Positions 1-8,497 of a DNA stretch of 64,000 nucleotides are shown piece after piece. Under the pieces are notes generated by a model, which searched no databases, was not told where the DNA came from, and saw nothing but the letters and a program-made list of their open reading frames with translations. Origin of the DNA: Bradyrhizobium sp. SZCCT0231 (GTDB lineage Bacteria; Pseudomonadota; Alphaproteobacteria; Rhizobiales; Xanthobacteraceae); contig NZ_JAFCKP010000001.1 of the NCBI RefSeq assembly GCF_018130245.1, positions 372,001-436,000 on the forward strand. The letters are read 5' to 3'. Each line of letters begins with the position of its first letter. Positions within the stretch are counted from its first letter, which is position 1. Both the position numbers and the translations under genes were made by a program.

Positions 1-1
1 T

Positions 2-508
2 GCGCGCGCGATGATCCGTGTCTGCAAGGAGGAGTCGTTCCACCAGCGCCAGGGCTACGAGATCATGGTGACCCTGTGCCGCGGCTCGGACGAGCAGAAG
101 GCAATGGCGCAGGACGCGCTGAATCGCTGGTGGTGGCCGGTGTTGATGATGTTCGGTCCGCCGGACGCCACGAGCCAGCACAGCGACACCTCGGCGAAAT
201 GGAAGATCAAGCGCTTCTCCAATGACGAGCTGCGCCAGAAATTCGTCGATGCGACGGTCCCGCAGGCGCAATATCTCGGCCTCACCATTCCCGATCCCGG
301 CATGACTCAGGATGCGGACGGGCACTGGCGCTACAGCGAGATCGACTGGACCGAATTCAAGCAGGTGCTCGCCGGCAATGGCCCCTGCAACCGCGACCGC
401 ATGGCCGCGCGCCGCAAGGCGCACGAGGAGGGCGCCTGGGTGCGCGAGGCGGCCGCCGCCTATGCCGCCAAGCGCGTGCGGCGTCAGACCGCGCAAGCCG
501 CGGAATAG
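2..508 (+). CDS. paaA: Phenylacetyl-CoA epoxidase subunit A, C-terminal part (cut by window edge)
   Basis: PaaA is the catalytic di-iron subunit of the PaaABCE oxygenase that epoxidises phenylacetyl-CoA. The reading frame is open at the left edge, so the start lies outside the window; about 168 residues of roughly 330 are present. The visible stretch includes the conserved [10 protein letters not shown] segment with iron-ligand Glu and His, then [11 protein letters not shown] and [12 protein letters not shown], all closely matching E. coli PaaA as I recall it. The first ATG in view (base 11) is internal. The stop codon is followed within ten bases by paaB, with a GGAGACC ribosome site overlapping the stop, so the genes are co-transcribed. 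Confidence 0.95.
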   Translation, partial: ARAMIRVCKEESFHQRQGYEIMVTLCRGSDEQKAMAQDALNRWWWPVLMMFGPPDATSQHSDTSAKWKIKRFSNDELRQKFVDATVPQAQYLGLTIPDPGMTQDADGHWRYSEIDWTEFKQVLAGNGPCNRDRMAARRKAHEEGAWVREAAAAYAAKRVRRQTAQAAE

Positions 509-517
509 GAGACCAAT

Positions 518-805
518 ATGGCCACGCCGAACACGCCGCTGTGGGAAGTCTTCATTCGCAGCCGCAACGGGCTCGCGCACAAGCATGTGGGATCGCTGCA
601 TGCGAGCGACGCCACCATGGCGCTACAGGCCGCCCGCGACATCTACACCCGCCGTGGCGAGGGCCTGTCGATCTGGGTCGTGCCGTCCACCGCGATCACC
701 GCGAGCGATCCCGCCGAGAAGGGCATGATGTTCGAGCCGGCGGAGTCGAAGATCTACCGGCACCCGACATTCTACGAGGTGCCGGAAGAAGTGGGGCACA
801 TGTGA
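518..805 (+). CDS. paaB: Phenylacetyl-CoA epoxidase subunit B
   Basis: A 95-residue protein of the usual PaaB size. It begins ATPNTPLWEVFIRSRNGLAH and contains HVGSLHASDATMALQAARD, the family signature. PaaB is a small non-catalytic subunit that bridges the PaaA-PaaC core in the epoxidase complex. Its TGA stop shares its last base with the paaC ATG (TGATG), so the two are translationally coupled. Confidence 0.95.
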   Translation: MATPNTPLWEVFIRSRNGLAHKHVGSLHASDATMALQAARDIYTRRGEGLSIWVVPSTAITASDPAEKGMMFEPAESKIYRHPTFYEVPEEVGHM

Positions 806-1581
806 TGGCGGTCGCCAACATCCAGGTCGCCGAAACGCCGCTGGTGCTCTACGCGCTGCGCCGCGCCGACGATGCGTTGATCCTCGGTCACAGGCTGTCG
901 GAATGGTGCGGACACGCACCGATGCTGGAAGAGGACATGGCGCTCTCCAACATCGCGCTCGACCTCATCGGCCAGGCGCGCGAGGTCTACAGCTACGCCG
1001 CCAAGGTCGAAGGCAAGGACAACGACGAGGACAAGCTCGCTTATCTGCGCGATGTCAGGCAGTATCGCAATCTGCTGCTGGTCGAGCAGCCCAACGGCGA
1101 TTTTGCCCAGACCCTGGTGCGGCAGTTCTTCTATGCCGCTTTCGCCGACATCTACTGGCGCGCCATGATGAAGTCGCGCGATGCGACGCTGGCGGCGATT
1201 GCCGCCAAGTCGGAGAAGGAGAGCGCCTATCATCTGCGCCATGCTTCGGAGTGGATCATCCGGCTCGGCGACGGCACCGACGAAAGCCATGCCCGCGCGC
1301 AAGAAGCGATCAATCACCTCTGGGCCTTTACCGGCGAGATGTTTGCCGTCGACGACGGCGAACGCGCCCTGATCGATGCCGGCATTGTCGTCGATCCCGG
1401 CACCTTGCGCGGTCGCTGGCTGACGACGATCTCGGATGTCATCGGCGAAGCGAAGCTGGTCCTGCCGCAGAACGACTGGATGCAGCAGGGCGGCCGCGCC
1501 GGTCGCCACAGCGAGCATCTCGGCCATCTCCTGTCGGAGCTGCAATCGATGCAGCGAACTTTTCCGGGGCTGACATGGTGA
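805..1581 (+). CDS. paaC: Phenylacetyl-CoA epoxidase subunit C
   Basis: 258 residues, the structural partner of PaaA; PaaC has the ferritin-like helical fold but is known not to carry the working di-iron centre. The sequence shows the family patterns LGHRLSEWCGHAPMLEEDMA near the N-terminus, ALDLIGQAREVYSYAA, and EWIIRLGDGTDESH in the second half. The ATG at 805 was chosen because it overlaps the paaB stop and gives the usual family length; the frame is open further upstream but that part only shadows paaB. Confidence 0.94.
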   Translation: MAVANIQVAETPLVLYALRRADDALILGHRLSEWCGHAPMLEEDMALSNIALDLIGQAREVYSYAAKVEGKDNDEDKLAYLRDVRQYRNLLLVEQPNGDFAQTLVRQFFYAAFADIYWRAMMKSRDATLAAIAAKSEKESAYHLRHASEWIIRLGDGTDESHARAQEAINHLWAFTGEMFAVDDGERALIDAGIVVDPGTLRGRWLTTISDVIGEAKLVLPQNDWMQQGGRAGRHSEHLGHLLSELQSMQRTFPGLTW

Positions 1582-2078
1582 CCGTGCTGGACCGCGACAG
1601 CGAACTGCGCCGGCGGGCTTGGGACGCCGCCGCGGGGGTCGTCGACCCCGAAATCCCGGTGCTGACCATCGCCGACCTCGGCGTGCTGCGCGATGTCGTT
1701 CTCGATGGCGAGCATGTCGAGGTCGCGATCACCCCGACCTATTCGGGCTGCCCGGCCATGAACATGATCGCGCTCGAAATCGAGGTCGCGCTGGAGCGCG
1801 CCGGTTTCCACCAGCCCAAGGTCCGCACCGTGCTGTCGCCGGCCTGGACCACGGACTGGATGAGCGAGGAGGGGCGCGAGAAGCTGCGCGCCTACGGCAT
1901 TGCGCCGCCGCAAGCCTCGAGCTCGCGCCGTGCGCTGTTCGGTGAGCAATCGGTCGCGTGCCCGCAATGCGGCTCCGACAGGACCGAGCTGCTGTCCGAA
2001 TTCGGCTCGACCTCCTGCAAGGCGCTCTGGCGCTGCAAGTCCTGCCGCGAGCCCTTCGACTATTTCAAGTGTCATTGA
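1575..2078 (+). CDS. paaD: Phenylacetate pathway protein PaaD (DUF59/MIP18 family, Fe-S maturation)
   Basis: 167 residues. The N-terminal half is a DUF59 (MIP18-like) domain with VVDPEIPVLTIADLGVL and the conserved TYSGCPAM cysteine; the C-terminus carries a CPQCGS...CKSC zinc-ribbon-like cysteine cluster. PaaD proteins are thought to help assemble the Fe-S or di-iron centres of the epoxidase. The start overlaps the last seven bases of paaC, and paaE begins two bases after the stop, so the gene is fully embedded in the operon. Confidence 0.93.
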   Translation: MVTVLDRDSELRRRAWDAAAGVVDPEIPVLTIADLGVLRDVVLDGEHVEVAITPTYSGCPAMNMIALEIEVALERAGFHQPKVRTVLSPAWTTDWMSEEGREKLRAYGIAPPQASSSRRALFGEQSVACPQCGSDRTELLSEFGSTSCKALWRCKSCREPFDYFKCH

Positions 2079-2080
2079 CC

Positions 2081-3163
2081 ATGTCAGCAGCCGCACCGCG
2101 CTTCCACCGCCTGGCCGTCAACGACCTCCGCCGCGAGGCGTCGGACGCCATTTCCATGACCTTCGCCATTCCCGGCGAACTCGCCGGCGACTACGCCTTC
2201 ACGCCTGGCCAGTACCTCACGCTCCGCACCACGCTCGACGGTGAAGAGGTGCGCCGTTCCTATTCCATCTGTTCCGGCCCCGACGACGGCGAGATTCGCA
2301 TCGCTGTGAAGAAGGTCGATGGCGGCGCGTTTTCGAGCTGGGCAGCCGAAGATCTCAAATGCGGCGACGAGCTCGACGTGATGACGCCGACGGGCCGCTT
2401 CGGCGTGGTCCCGCCGGCAGATCGGGCGCGCATCCATGTCGGCTTTGCCGCAGGTTCCGGCATCACGCCGATCCTGTCGATCGTCAAGGGCGTGCTTGCG
2501 CGCGAGCCGGGTAGCCGCTTCTTCCTATTTTACGGCAACCGGACCACCGACAACATCATGTTCCTCGAAGCGCTCGAAGAGCTGAAGGACCGGTTCATCG
2601 ATCGTCTCTCGATCTTCCACGTCATCTCCGGCGAGGAGCAGGACATCCCGATCCTGCACGGCCGGCTCGACGGCGAGAAGGTGAGTGTATTGCTGCGCTC
2701 GCTGGTGCCGGCGGCAAGCGTCGATCACGTCTTCATCTGCGGTCCATCAGGCATGAGCGAGGAGATCGAGGCGACCTGCCGCGACCTCGGCATCGCGGAC
2801 GAACGCATTCACGTCGAGCGCTTCGTCTCCGAATTCGGCGGCAAGCCGCGCCCGAAGAAGACCGTTGCACCCGACGCGCCGCCGAAGGCGATCGCGTCGT
2901 TGATCATCGACGGCAAGCGCCGCGATGTGCCCGTTGCCGAGGACGAAGCGATCCTCGATGCCGCGCTGCGCGCCGGGGTCGATCTGCCCTTCGCCTGCAA
3001 GGGCGGCATGTGCTCGACCTGCCGCGCCAAGCTGGTCGAGGGCGAGGCGCCGATGGATATCAACTATTCGCTGGAACCGTGGGAGCTCAAGGCCGGTTTT
3101 GTTCTCACCTGCCAAGCCAAGCCGTCCACGGAGCGGGTCGTGGTCGATTATGATCATGTCTGA
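2081..3163 (+). CDS. paaE: Phenylacetyl-CoA epoxidase reductase subunit E
   Basis: 360 residues with the class IA-type reductase layout: an FAD-binding domain with RRSYSICS at about residues 64-71, an NAD-binding domain with AAGSGITPILS and FICGPSGM, and a C-terminal plant-type [2Fe-2S] domain with CKGGMCSTC and a last ligand in LTCQAKP. It passes electrons from NAD(P)H to the PaaA di-iron centre. The ATG at 2081, two bases after the paaD stop, gives the normal length; the frame stays open upstream inside paaD. Confidence 0.95.
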   Translation: MSAAAPRFHRLAVNDLRREASDAISMTFAIPGELAGDYAFTPGQYLTLRTTLDGEEVRRSYSICSGPDDGEIRIAVKKVDGGAFSSWAAEDLKCGDELDVMTPTGRFGVVPPADRARIHVGFAAGSGITPILSIVKGVLAREPGSRFFLFYGNRTTDNIMFLEALEELKDRFIDRLSIFHVISGEEQDIPILHGRLDGEKVSVLLRSLVPAASVDHVFICGPSGMSEEIEATCRDLGIADERIHVERFVSEFGGKPRPKKTVAPDAPPKAIASLIIDGKRRDVPVAEDEAILDAALRAGVDLPFACKGGMCSTCRAKLVEGEAPMDINYSLEPWELKAGFVLTCQAKPSTERVVVDYDHV

Positions 3164-3189
3164 TCAGGCGTTCTGCGCCTCCGCAATGC

Positions 3190-3204
3190 AAATGCGTCGC
3201 ATTA
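3190..3204. promoter_or_regulatory. Short palindrome between paaE and paaI
   Basis: AATGCG-T-CGCATT is a perfect 6-bp inverted repeat in the 101-bp gap before paaI. It could be a regulator half-site pair or a small hairpin; there is no T-run, so it is not a clear terminator. Weak evidence. Confidence 0.25.
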
Positions 3205-3264
3205 TTTGACAGTGTGAGCCAACCAGAACAACATCATGAGCAAACGTCTGGCCGGGAGAAGCGC

Positions 3265-3714
3265 GTGAACGTCAAAGCCGCCCTGTCGCCTGAGGATATT
3301 GCCCGCGCCTGCGCCGATGCGATGTGGGCCGAAGACGATGCGTCCAAGGGTCTCGGCATGGAGATCGTCGAGATCGGCCCGGGCTTCGCAACGCTCGCCA
3401 TGACGGTGCGGGCGGACATGGTCAACGGCCAGCGCATCGCCCATGGCGGCTTCATCTTCACGCTCGCCGATTCCGCCTTTGCGTTCGCGTGCAACTCGCA
3501 CAATGAGCGCGTGGTGGCGGCGCAGGGCCAGATCACCTTCATCAAGCCCGGCAGGCTTGGCGATCGCCTCATCGCCGAGGCACGGGAGATCACCCGCGGC
3601 GGCCGGTCCGGCATCTACGACGTGCGTGTCACGGCAGGCGAGGCCGTCATCGCTGAATTCCGCGGACATTCGCGCGTCGTTCCCGGCAAATGGCTGCCGG
3701 CGCAAGATCAATAA
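3265..3714 (+). CDS. paaI: Hydroxyphenylacetyl-CoA thioesterase PaaI
   Basis: About 149 residues of hotdog-fold thioesterase. The catalytic segment GQRIAHGGFIFTLADSAFAF is intact, including the HGG turn and the acidic residue in the following helix. PaaI removes CoA from dead-end or ring-hydroxylated intermediates of the phenylacetate pathway. The GTG at 3265 is preferred because GGGAGAAG lies just upstream and family members begin with NVKAALSPEDIA; a GTG at 3214 would add 17 residues and has no ribosome site I can see. Confidence 0.9.
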   Translation: MNVKAALSPEDIARACADAMWAEDDASKGLGMEIVEIGPGFATLAMTVRADMVNGQRIAHGGFIFTLADSAFAFACNSHNERVVAAQGQITFIKPGRLGDRLIAEAREITRGGRSGIYDVRVTAGEAVIAEFRGHSRVVPGKWLPAQDQ

Positions 3715-3754
3715 GATCAAACAAGAAAAGAACAGACAATGTGGGGAAACGAGG

Positions 3755-5086
3755 ATGGCTCTGACGAAGCTCAAGGAAGGCGGCAACACCTATAGCGCCG
3801 AGATGGACGCGCATGAGCGCGCATCGCGTGATGAGATCATGGCGCTGCAGAAGCAGCGGCTGGCCTGGTCGCTGAAGCACGCCTACGACAATGTCGCGCA
3901 TTACCGCAAGGCGTTCGACAAGGCGGGCGTGCATCCGTCCGACTTTCGCGAACTCGCCGATCTCGCCAAATTTCCGTTCACGGTGAAGACGGACCTGCGC
4001 GACAATTATCCCTTCAACATGTTCGCCGTGCCGCGCGAGAAGCTGGTCCGGGTGCATGCCTCATCCGGCACCACGGGCAAGCCAATCGTCGTCGGCTATA
4101 CTCAACGCGACATCGACACATGGTCCGAGGTGATGGCGCGCTCGATCCGCGCGGCCGGCGGCCGCACCGGCATGATCATTCACAATGCCTATGGCTACGG
4201 CCTCTTCACCGGCGGTCTCGGCGTGCACTACGGCGCCGAAAAGCTCGGCTGCACGGTGGTGCCGATCTCCGGCGGCATGACCGAGCGGCAGGTGCAGCTC
4301 ATCAACGACTTCCGGCCCGACATCATCACGGTGACGCCGAGCTACATGCTGGCGATCCTCGACGAATTCAAGCGCCAGAAGCTGGATCCGCGCCAGTGCT
4401 CGCTCAAGATCGGCATCTTCGGCGCCGAGCCCTGGACCAATGCGATGCGCGCCGAGATCGAGGATGCCTTCGACATGGACGCGACCGACATCTACGGCCT
4501 GTCCGAGGTGATCGGCCCCGGCGTCGCGCAGGAGTGCATCGAGACCAAGGACGGCCTGCATATCTGGGAGGATCATTTCTACCCCGAGGTGATCGACCCC
4601 GAGACCGGTGCGGTGCTGCCGGATGGCGAGAAGGGCGAGCTGGTGTTCACCTCGCTCACCAAGGAGGCTTTTCCTGTGATCCGCTATCGCACCCGCGATC
4701 TGACGCGGCTGCTGCCGGGTACGGCGCGGCAGGGCATGCGGCGGATGGAGAAGGTGACGGGCCGCTCCGACGACATGATCATCCTGCGCGGCGTCAATCT
4801 GTTCCCGACCCAGATCGAGGAAGTGCTGCTCGCGACCGATTGGTGCGGCGGCCACTTCATCCTCGAGCTCACCCGCGAAGGCCGCATGGACGAACTGACC
4901 ATCATCGCCGAGGCGCGGCCCGAAAGTTGGGACGATCGCGGGCTCGTCGATCATGCGGACCGGGTTTCGACCCACATCAAGAACACGATCGGCGTCAGTT
5001 CGAGGGTTCAGGTGGTCGCGCCGGCCACACTGGAGCGCTCGCTCGGCAAGGCCAAACGGCTCTACGACAAGCGGCCCAAGGACTGA
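3755..5086 (+). CDS. paaK: Phenylacetate-CoA ligase
   Basis: 443 residues, the usual length. It activates phenylacetate to phenylacetyl-CoA with ATP and is the entry enzyme of the pathway. The AMP-binding core SSGTTGKPIVVGYT is near residues 100-113, DIYGLSEVIGPG and IRYRTRDLTRLLPG follow, and the C-terminal ligase domain begins around GRSDDMIILRGVNLFP. The ATG at 3755 has GGGGAAACGAGG upstream. It is the last pathway gene in this operon; a terminator follows about 50 bp later. paaZ, paaG, paaH and paaJ are not in the window. Confidence 0.95.
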   Translation: MALTKLKEGGNTYSAEMDAHERASRDEIMALQKQRLAWSLKHAYDNVAHYRKAFDKAGVHPSDFRELADLAKFPFTVKTDLRDNYPFNMFAVPREKLVRVHASSGTTGKPIVVGYTQRDIDTWSEVMARSIRAAGGRTGMIIHNAYGYGLFTGGLGVHYGAEKLGCTVVPISGGMTERQVQLINDFRPDIITVTPSYMLAILDEFKRQKLDPRQCSLKIGIFGAEPWTNAMRAEIEDAFDMDATDIYGLSEVIGPGVAQECIETKDGLHIWEDHFYPEVIDPETGAVLPDGEKGELVFTSLTKEAFPVIRYRTRDLTRLLPGTARQGMRRMEKVTGRSDDMIILRGVNLFPTQIEEVLLATDWCGGHFILELTREGRMDELTIIAEARPESWDDRGLVDHADRVSTHIKNTIGVSSRVQVVAPATLERSLGKAKRLYDKRPKD

Positions 5087-5087
5087 C

Positions 5088-5113
5088 TTGACGGATTGAC
5101 CTGACGGATTGAC
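5088..5113. repeat. Two-copy 13-bp tandem repeat after paaK
   Basis: TTGACGGATTGAC is followed directly by CTGACGGATTGAC, then a partial third start (TTGACC). It begins just after the paaK stop codon and looks like local slippage; no function is evident. Confidence 0.6.
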
Positions 5114-5134
5114 TTGACCGGCTCCAAAGGCGAC

Positions 5135-5163
5135 AAGGCCCGCGAGAAATCGCGGGTCTTTTC
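5135..5163 (+). terminator. Rho-independent terminator of the paa operon
   Basis: A perfect 7-bp stem CCCGCGA/TCGCGGG closes a GAAA tetraloop and is followed by TCTTTTC. It lies about 50 bp after the paaK stop and ends right against the ATG of the next gene. Confidence 0.8.
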
Positions 5164-6168
5164 ATGTCACCAGCCGATGCCAAAACCGTCGAAGCGCGCT
5201 GCGTGCGCCTCAACGCCAAAGCTGAAAACGCCGCGGCGCTTGCACCTGGCGTCGAGCGCCAGACGCTTGCGCGCGGGCCGAACGATCTCCTGATCGAGGT
5301 GAAGGCCGCCGCCGTCAATCCCTCCGACGTCAAAGCTGCGACGGGCCTGATGCCCTATGCCGTGTTCCCCCGGACCCCCGGCCGCGATTACGCCGGCGTG
5401 GTGATCGACGGGCCCGCCGGCATGGTGGGGCGCGAAGTGTTCGGCTCCTCCGGCGATCTCGGCATCCGTCGTGACGGCACCCATGCGAGCCATCTCGTGG
5501 TCGAAGCCGATGCGGTCGTGGAGAAGCCGAGGACGGTGTCCTGGGAGGAGGCCGCCGGCATCGGCGTGCCCTTCGTCACCGCGATGGAAGGCTTTCGCCG
5601 CGCAGGCGTGCCGAAGAGCGGCGAGACCGTGCTGGTGCTCGGCGTCAACGGCAAGGTCGGCCAGGCCGCAGTGCAGATCGCGACCTGGCAGGGCGCGCGC
5701 GTCATCGGTGTGGTACGCAAGGCGGAAGCCTATGAAGGCCACGCCAACGCGCCCATCGAGGTGATCGACGCCTCCGCCACCGATGTCGCCACGCGCGTGC
5801 GCGAACTGACGAGCGGCAAGGGCGCCGACATCGTCTTCAACACGGTCGGCGATCCCTATTTCCAGGCCGCGCACAAGTCGCTCGCCTTGCGCGGCCGCCA
5901 GATCCTGATCGCCGCGATCGACCGCATCGTGCAGTTCGACATCCTCGAATTCTATCGCGGTCAGCACACTTATGTCGGCATCGACACGCTCGGCCTGTCG
6001 TCGGCCGCGACCGGCGCGGTGCTGCGCGACCTCGGCCCCGGCTTCGCCAGCGGCCATCTGAAGCCGTTCCCGATCAAGGCGAATGCGATCTATCCGCTGG
6101 AGCGCGCGAAGGAAGCGTATGTTGCGGTCGCCGGCTCGTCACGTGACCGGGTGATCCTGAAGCCGTAA
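5164..6168 (+). CDS. Zinc-type alcohol dehydrogenase-like / quinone oxidoreductase (MDR superfamily)
   Basis: 334 residues of the medium-chain dehydrogenase/reductase fold without the zinc-ligand pattern, as in quinone oxidoreductases. VKAAAVNPSDVKAATG and TPGRDYAGVV mark the catalytic domain; LVLGVNGKVGQAAVQIA is the NAD(P)H-binding glycine motif. The substrate cannot be told from sequence. The ATG used directly abuts the T-run of the upstream terminator, leaving no ribosome site, so translation may begin at a downstream GTG near 5203 (before the RLNAKAEN segment). It ends two bases before the next gene. Confidence 0.8.
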   Translation: MSPADAKTVEARCVRLNAKAENAAALAPGVERQTLARGPNDLLIEVKAAAVNPSDVKAATGLMPYAVFPRTPGRDYAGVVIDGPAGMVGREVFGSSGDLGIRRDGTHASHLVVEADAVVEKPRTVSWEEAAGIGVPFVTAMEGFRRAGVPKSGETVLVLGVNGKVGQAAVQIATWQGARVIGVVRKAEAYEGHANAPIEVIDASATDVATRVRELTSGKGADIVFNTVGDPYFQAAHKSLALRGRQILIAAIDRIVQFDILEFYRGQHTYVGIDTLGLSSAATGAVLRDLGPGFASGHLKPFPIKANAIYPLERAKEAYVAVAGSSRDRVILKP

Positions 6169-6170
6169 CG

Positions 6171-7247
6171 ATGGAATCCACGCAACTCGTCATCCTTGCC
6201 GGCCTTGCCATCGGTCTCGTCTACGGCGCCGTTGGCCTGCTCAGCGGTTTCTGCCTGATGAGCAGCATGCGCGGGTTTCTGGCGGAGGGCGACGGGCGGC
6301 TGGTGCGAACCTACGCGCTCGCAATCGCTGTTGCGATCGCGGCGAGCCAGTTCCTCGCCGGCAGCGGCATGGTCGATCTCGGCAAGTCGATCTACCTGCA
6401 ACAATCGTTCTCCGCCCCAGTGCTGTTCCTCGGCGGCCTGCTGTTCGGCTACGGCATGGTGCTGTCGAACGGCTGCGGCTCGCGGGCGCTGGTGCTGCTC
6501 GGGCGCGGCAATCTCCGCTCCTTCGTCGTCGTGATCGTGCTGGCCATCGCTGCGCAGATGACGCTCAAGGGCCTGATCGCGCCGGCACGTATCGCGCTGG
6601 TCCAGGCCTCGCAAACCACGGTCAAAGCGAATTCGCTGCCGTCTTTGCTGGCTACGCTCGGACTCACGGAAGGGTTTTCGCGTTCGCTTGCCGCTGCGAC
6701 GATCGTCGTCGCGCTGATCCTGTTCGCCTTCGCGCATCCTGGGTTTCGTCGCTCGCTGGGTCAGATCGTTGCGGGAATCGTCGTCGGTCTCCTCGTTGCC
6801 GGCGGCTGGCACGTCACAGGCTATCTCGGCGCCGACGACTTCAATCCCGTCCCGGTGACCTCGCTCACCTTCATCGCGCCGATCGCGGATGCCCTACAAT
6901 ACGCCATGCTCTCGACCGGACTGACGCTGAATTTCGGCATCGCGACGGTTGCCGGCGTCTTCGCCGGCAGTCTGGTGACGGCACTCGCAACTCGCCGCTT
7001 CAAGCTCGAAGGCTATTCATCGCCACGCCACATGCTGCGCTCGGGCACTGGTGCTGCGCTGATGGGGATCGGCGGTGTGATGGCGTTCGGCTGTTCGATC
7101 GGGCAGGGGCTGACCGGCGTCTCCACCCTCGCGCTGAGCTCGTTCGTCGCGGTCGCCGGCATCCTGCTCGGTACCGCGGCGGGGCTGCGCGGCGCCCTGC
7201 GGGTTCAGCCGCTCCAGGCCGCCGAAGCCGACTCACGGGCCGCTTGA
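6171..7247 (+). CDS. YeeE/YedE family membrane transporter (sulfur-compound uptake family)
   Basis: 358 residues, almost entirely hydrophobic with about nine or ten membrane spans. It carries the two duplicated cysteine motifs of the family: SNGCGSRALVLLGRGN near residue 100 and AFGCSIGQGLTG near residue 305. Characterised YeeE (TsuA) proteins import thiosulfate through such cysteines. It starts two bases after the MDR gene, suggesting an operon, and converges with the hydrolase-OsmC gene one base beyond its stop. The neighbouring OsmC-like and sulfite-oxidase-like genes fit a sulfur theme, but the substrate is inferred only. Confidence 0.85.
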   Translation: MESTQLVILAGLAIGLVYGAVGLLSGFCLMSSMRGFLAEGDGRLVRTYALAIAVAIAASQFLAGSGMVDLGKSIYLQQSFSAPVLFLGGLLFGYGMVLSNGCGSRALVLLGRGNLRSFVVVIVLAIAAQMTLKGLIAPARIALVQASQTTVKANSLPSLLATLGLTEGFSRSLAAATIVVALILFAFAHPGFRRSLGQIVAGIVVGLLVAGGWHVTGYLGADDFNPVPVTSLTFIAPIADALQYAMLSTGLTLNFGIATVAGVFAGSLVTALATRRFKLEGYSSPRHMLRSGTGAALMGIGGVMAFGCSIGQGLTGVSTLALSSFVAVAGILLGTAAGLRGALRVQPLQAAEADSRAA

Positions 7248-7248
7248 G

Positions 7249-8472
7249 CTACTCCACCGTCTTCGTCACGATGCGGATCTCCGATGTCAGCGTCCGATGT
7301 ACCGGGCACTTGTCGGCGATCTCCATCAGCTTCTTGCGCTGGTCGGCATCGAGCGCGCCGTCCATCGCTATGTCACGCTCGATCTGGTCGAGCATGCCCT
7401 CGCGTGTCTCGCATTCCGCACAATCCTTGGCGTAGATTTTCGAATGCTTCAGCGTGACGATCACGCGCTCGAGCGGCAGCGACTTGCGGTCGGCATAAAG
7501 GCGCATGGTCATGGACGTGCAGGCGCCCAGGCCCGCGAGCAGGAAATCATAGGGCCCGGGACCGGCATCCTCGCCGCCGGCCGCGACCGGCTCGTCGGCC
7601 ACCAGATGATGCGGGCCGACGGTGATGATCTGGTTGAACTTGCTCTTGCGGGTCTCCTGCACCACGACCTGGCGCGGCGCCTCCGGGAGATCCATTACCT
7701 TCGCGGCCCTTGCCGTATCGATGTAACGGCTCGCCCAGGCGGCGATCACGTCGGCCGCGTAGAGCGCGTCGGCAGGCTTCGTCAGAAGATGATCGGCATG
7801 GTCGAGCGAGACGAAGCTCTTGGGATGTTTTGCCGCGACGAAGATCTTCGTCGCATTGTCGATGCCGACGGTGTCGTCGACCGGCGAATGCATCACCAGC
7901 AGCGCCTTGTGCAGGCCGGTGACGTCCTTCATCAGCTCGTGCTCGGCGATATCGTCGAGGAATTCGCGCTTGATCCGGAACGGGCGGCCGGCGAGCGAAA
8001 CTTCGACCTCGCCCTGCGTGCGGATGTTGTCGAGATGCTCCCGGAACAGACCGGTGACATGGGCGGGATCGGACGGCGCTGCGATGGTCACGACTGCCCT
8101 GGCCTCGGGAATCTTTCCGGCAGCGGCCAGAATCGCAGCGCCGCCGAGGCTGTGGCCGATCAGGATCGAGGGCGCCTTGCGAGTCTCGCGCAGATGATCG
8201 GCCGCGCGCACGAGATCGGCGACATTGGATGAGAACGTCGAATTGGCGAAATCGCCTTCGCTGGAGCCGAGCCCGGTGAAGTCGAAGCGCAGCACCGCAA
8301 TGCCCTTGGCGGCGAGCGCAACCGAAATGCGCTTGGCCGCCAGCGTATCCTTGCCGCAGGTGAAGCAGTGCGCGAACAGCGCGAAAGCCGCGGGCTCGCC
8401 GTCAGGCAGCTCCAGCGCGGCCGCGAGCTGATGGCCGCCTTCTCCGGTGAACTGAAAGCGTTCCGTGGGCAT
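7249..8472 (-). CDS. Bifunctional alpha/beta hydrolase-OsmC fusion protein
   Basis: 407 residues in two parts. Residues 1 to about 260 are an alpha/beta hydrolase with nucleophile elbow GHSLGG (Ser108) and a plausible catalytic Asp in HSPVDDTVG and His in LDHADH. The rest is an OsmC/Ohr-type peroxidase-like domain with its two cysteines in LGACTSMTM and DKCPVHRTL. OsmC proteins reduce organic hydroperoxides with paired cysteines; the role of the fused hydrolase is unknown. It is the last gene of a leftward group with the molybdoenzyme 25 bp upstream. The fusion is known from many proteobacteria. Confidence 0.88.
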   Translation of the reverse strand: MPTERFQFTGEGGHQLAAALELPDGEPAAFALFAHCFTCGKDTLAAKRISVALAAKGIAVLRFDFTGLGSSEGDFANSTFSSNVADLVRAADHLRETRKAPSILIGHSLGGAAILAAAGKIPEARAVVTIAAPSDPAHVTGLFREHLDNIRTQGEVEVSLAGRPFRIKREFLDDIAEHELMKDVTGLHKALLVMHSPVDDTVGIDNATKIFVAAKHPKSFVSLDHADHLLTKPADALYAADVIAAWASRYIDTARAAKVMDLPEAPRQVVVQETRKSKFNQIITVGPHHLVADEPVAAGGEDAGPGPYDFLLAGLGACTSMTMRLYADRKSLPLERVIVTLKHSKIYAKDCAECETREGMLDQIERDIAMDGALDADQRKKLMEIADKCPVHRTLTSEIRIVTKTVE

Positions 8473-8497
8473 GGGATTCCCCCGTTCTGTTTGAATG

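Noticed and set aside
4061-4975. 304-codon minus-strand open frame in paaK
   Set aside because: Shadow of paaK; no similarity and no ribosome site.
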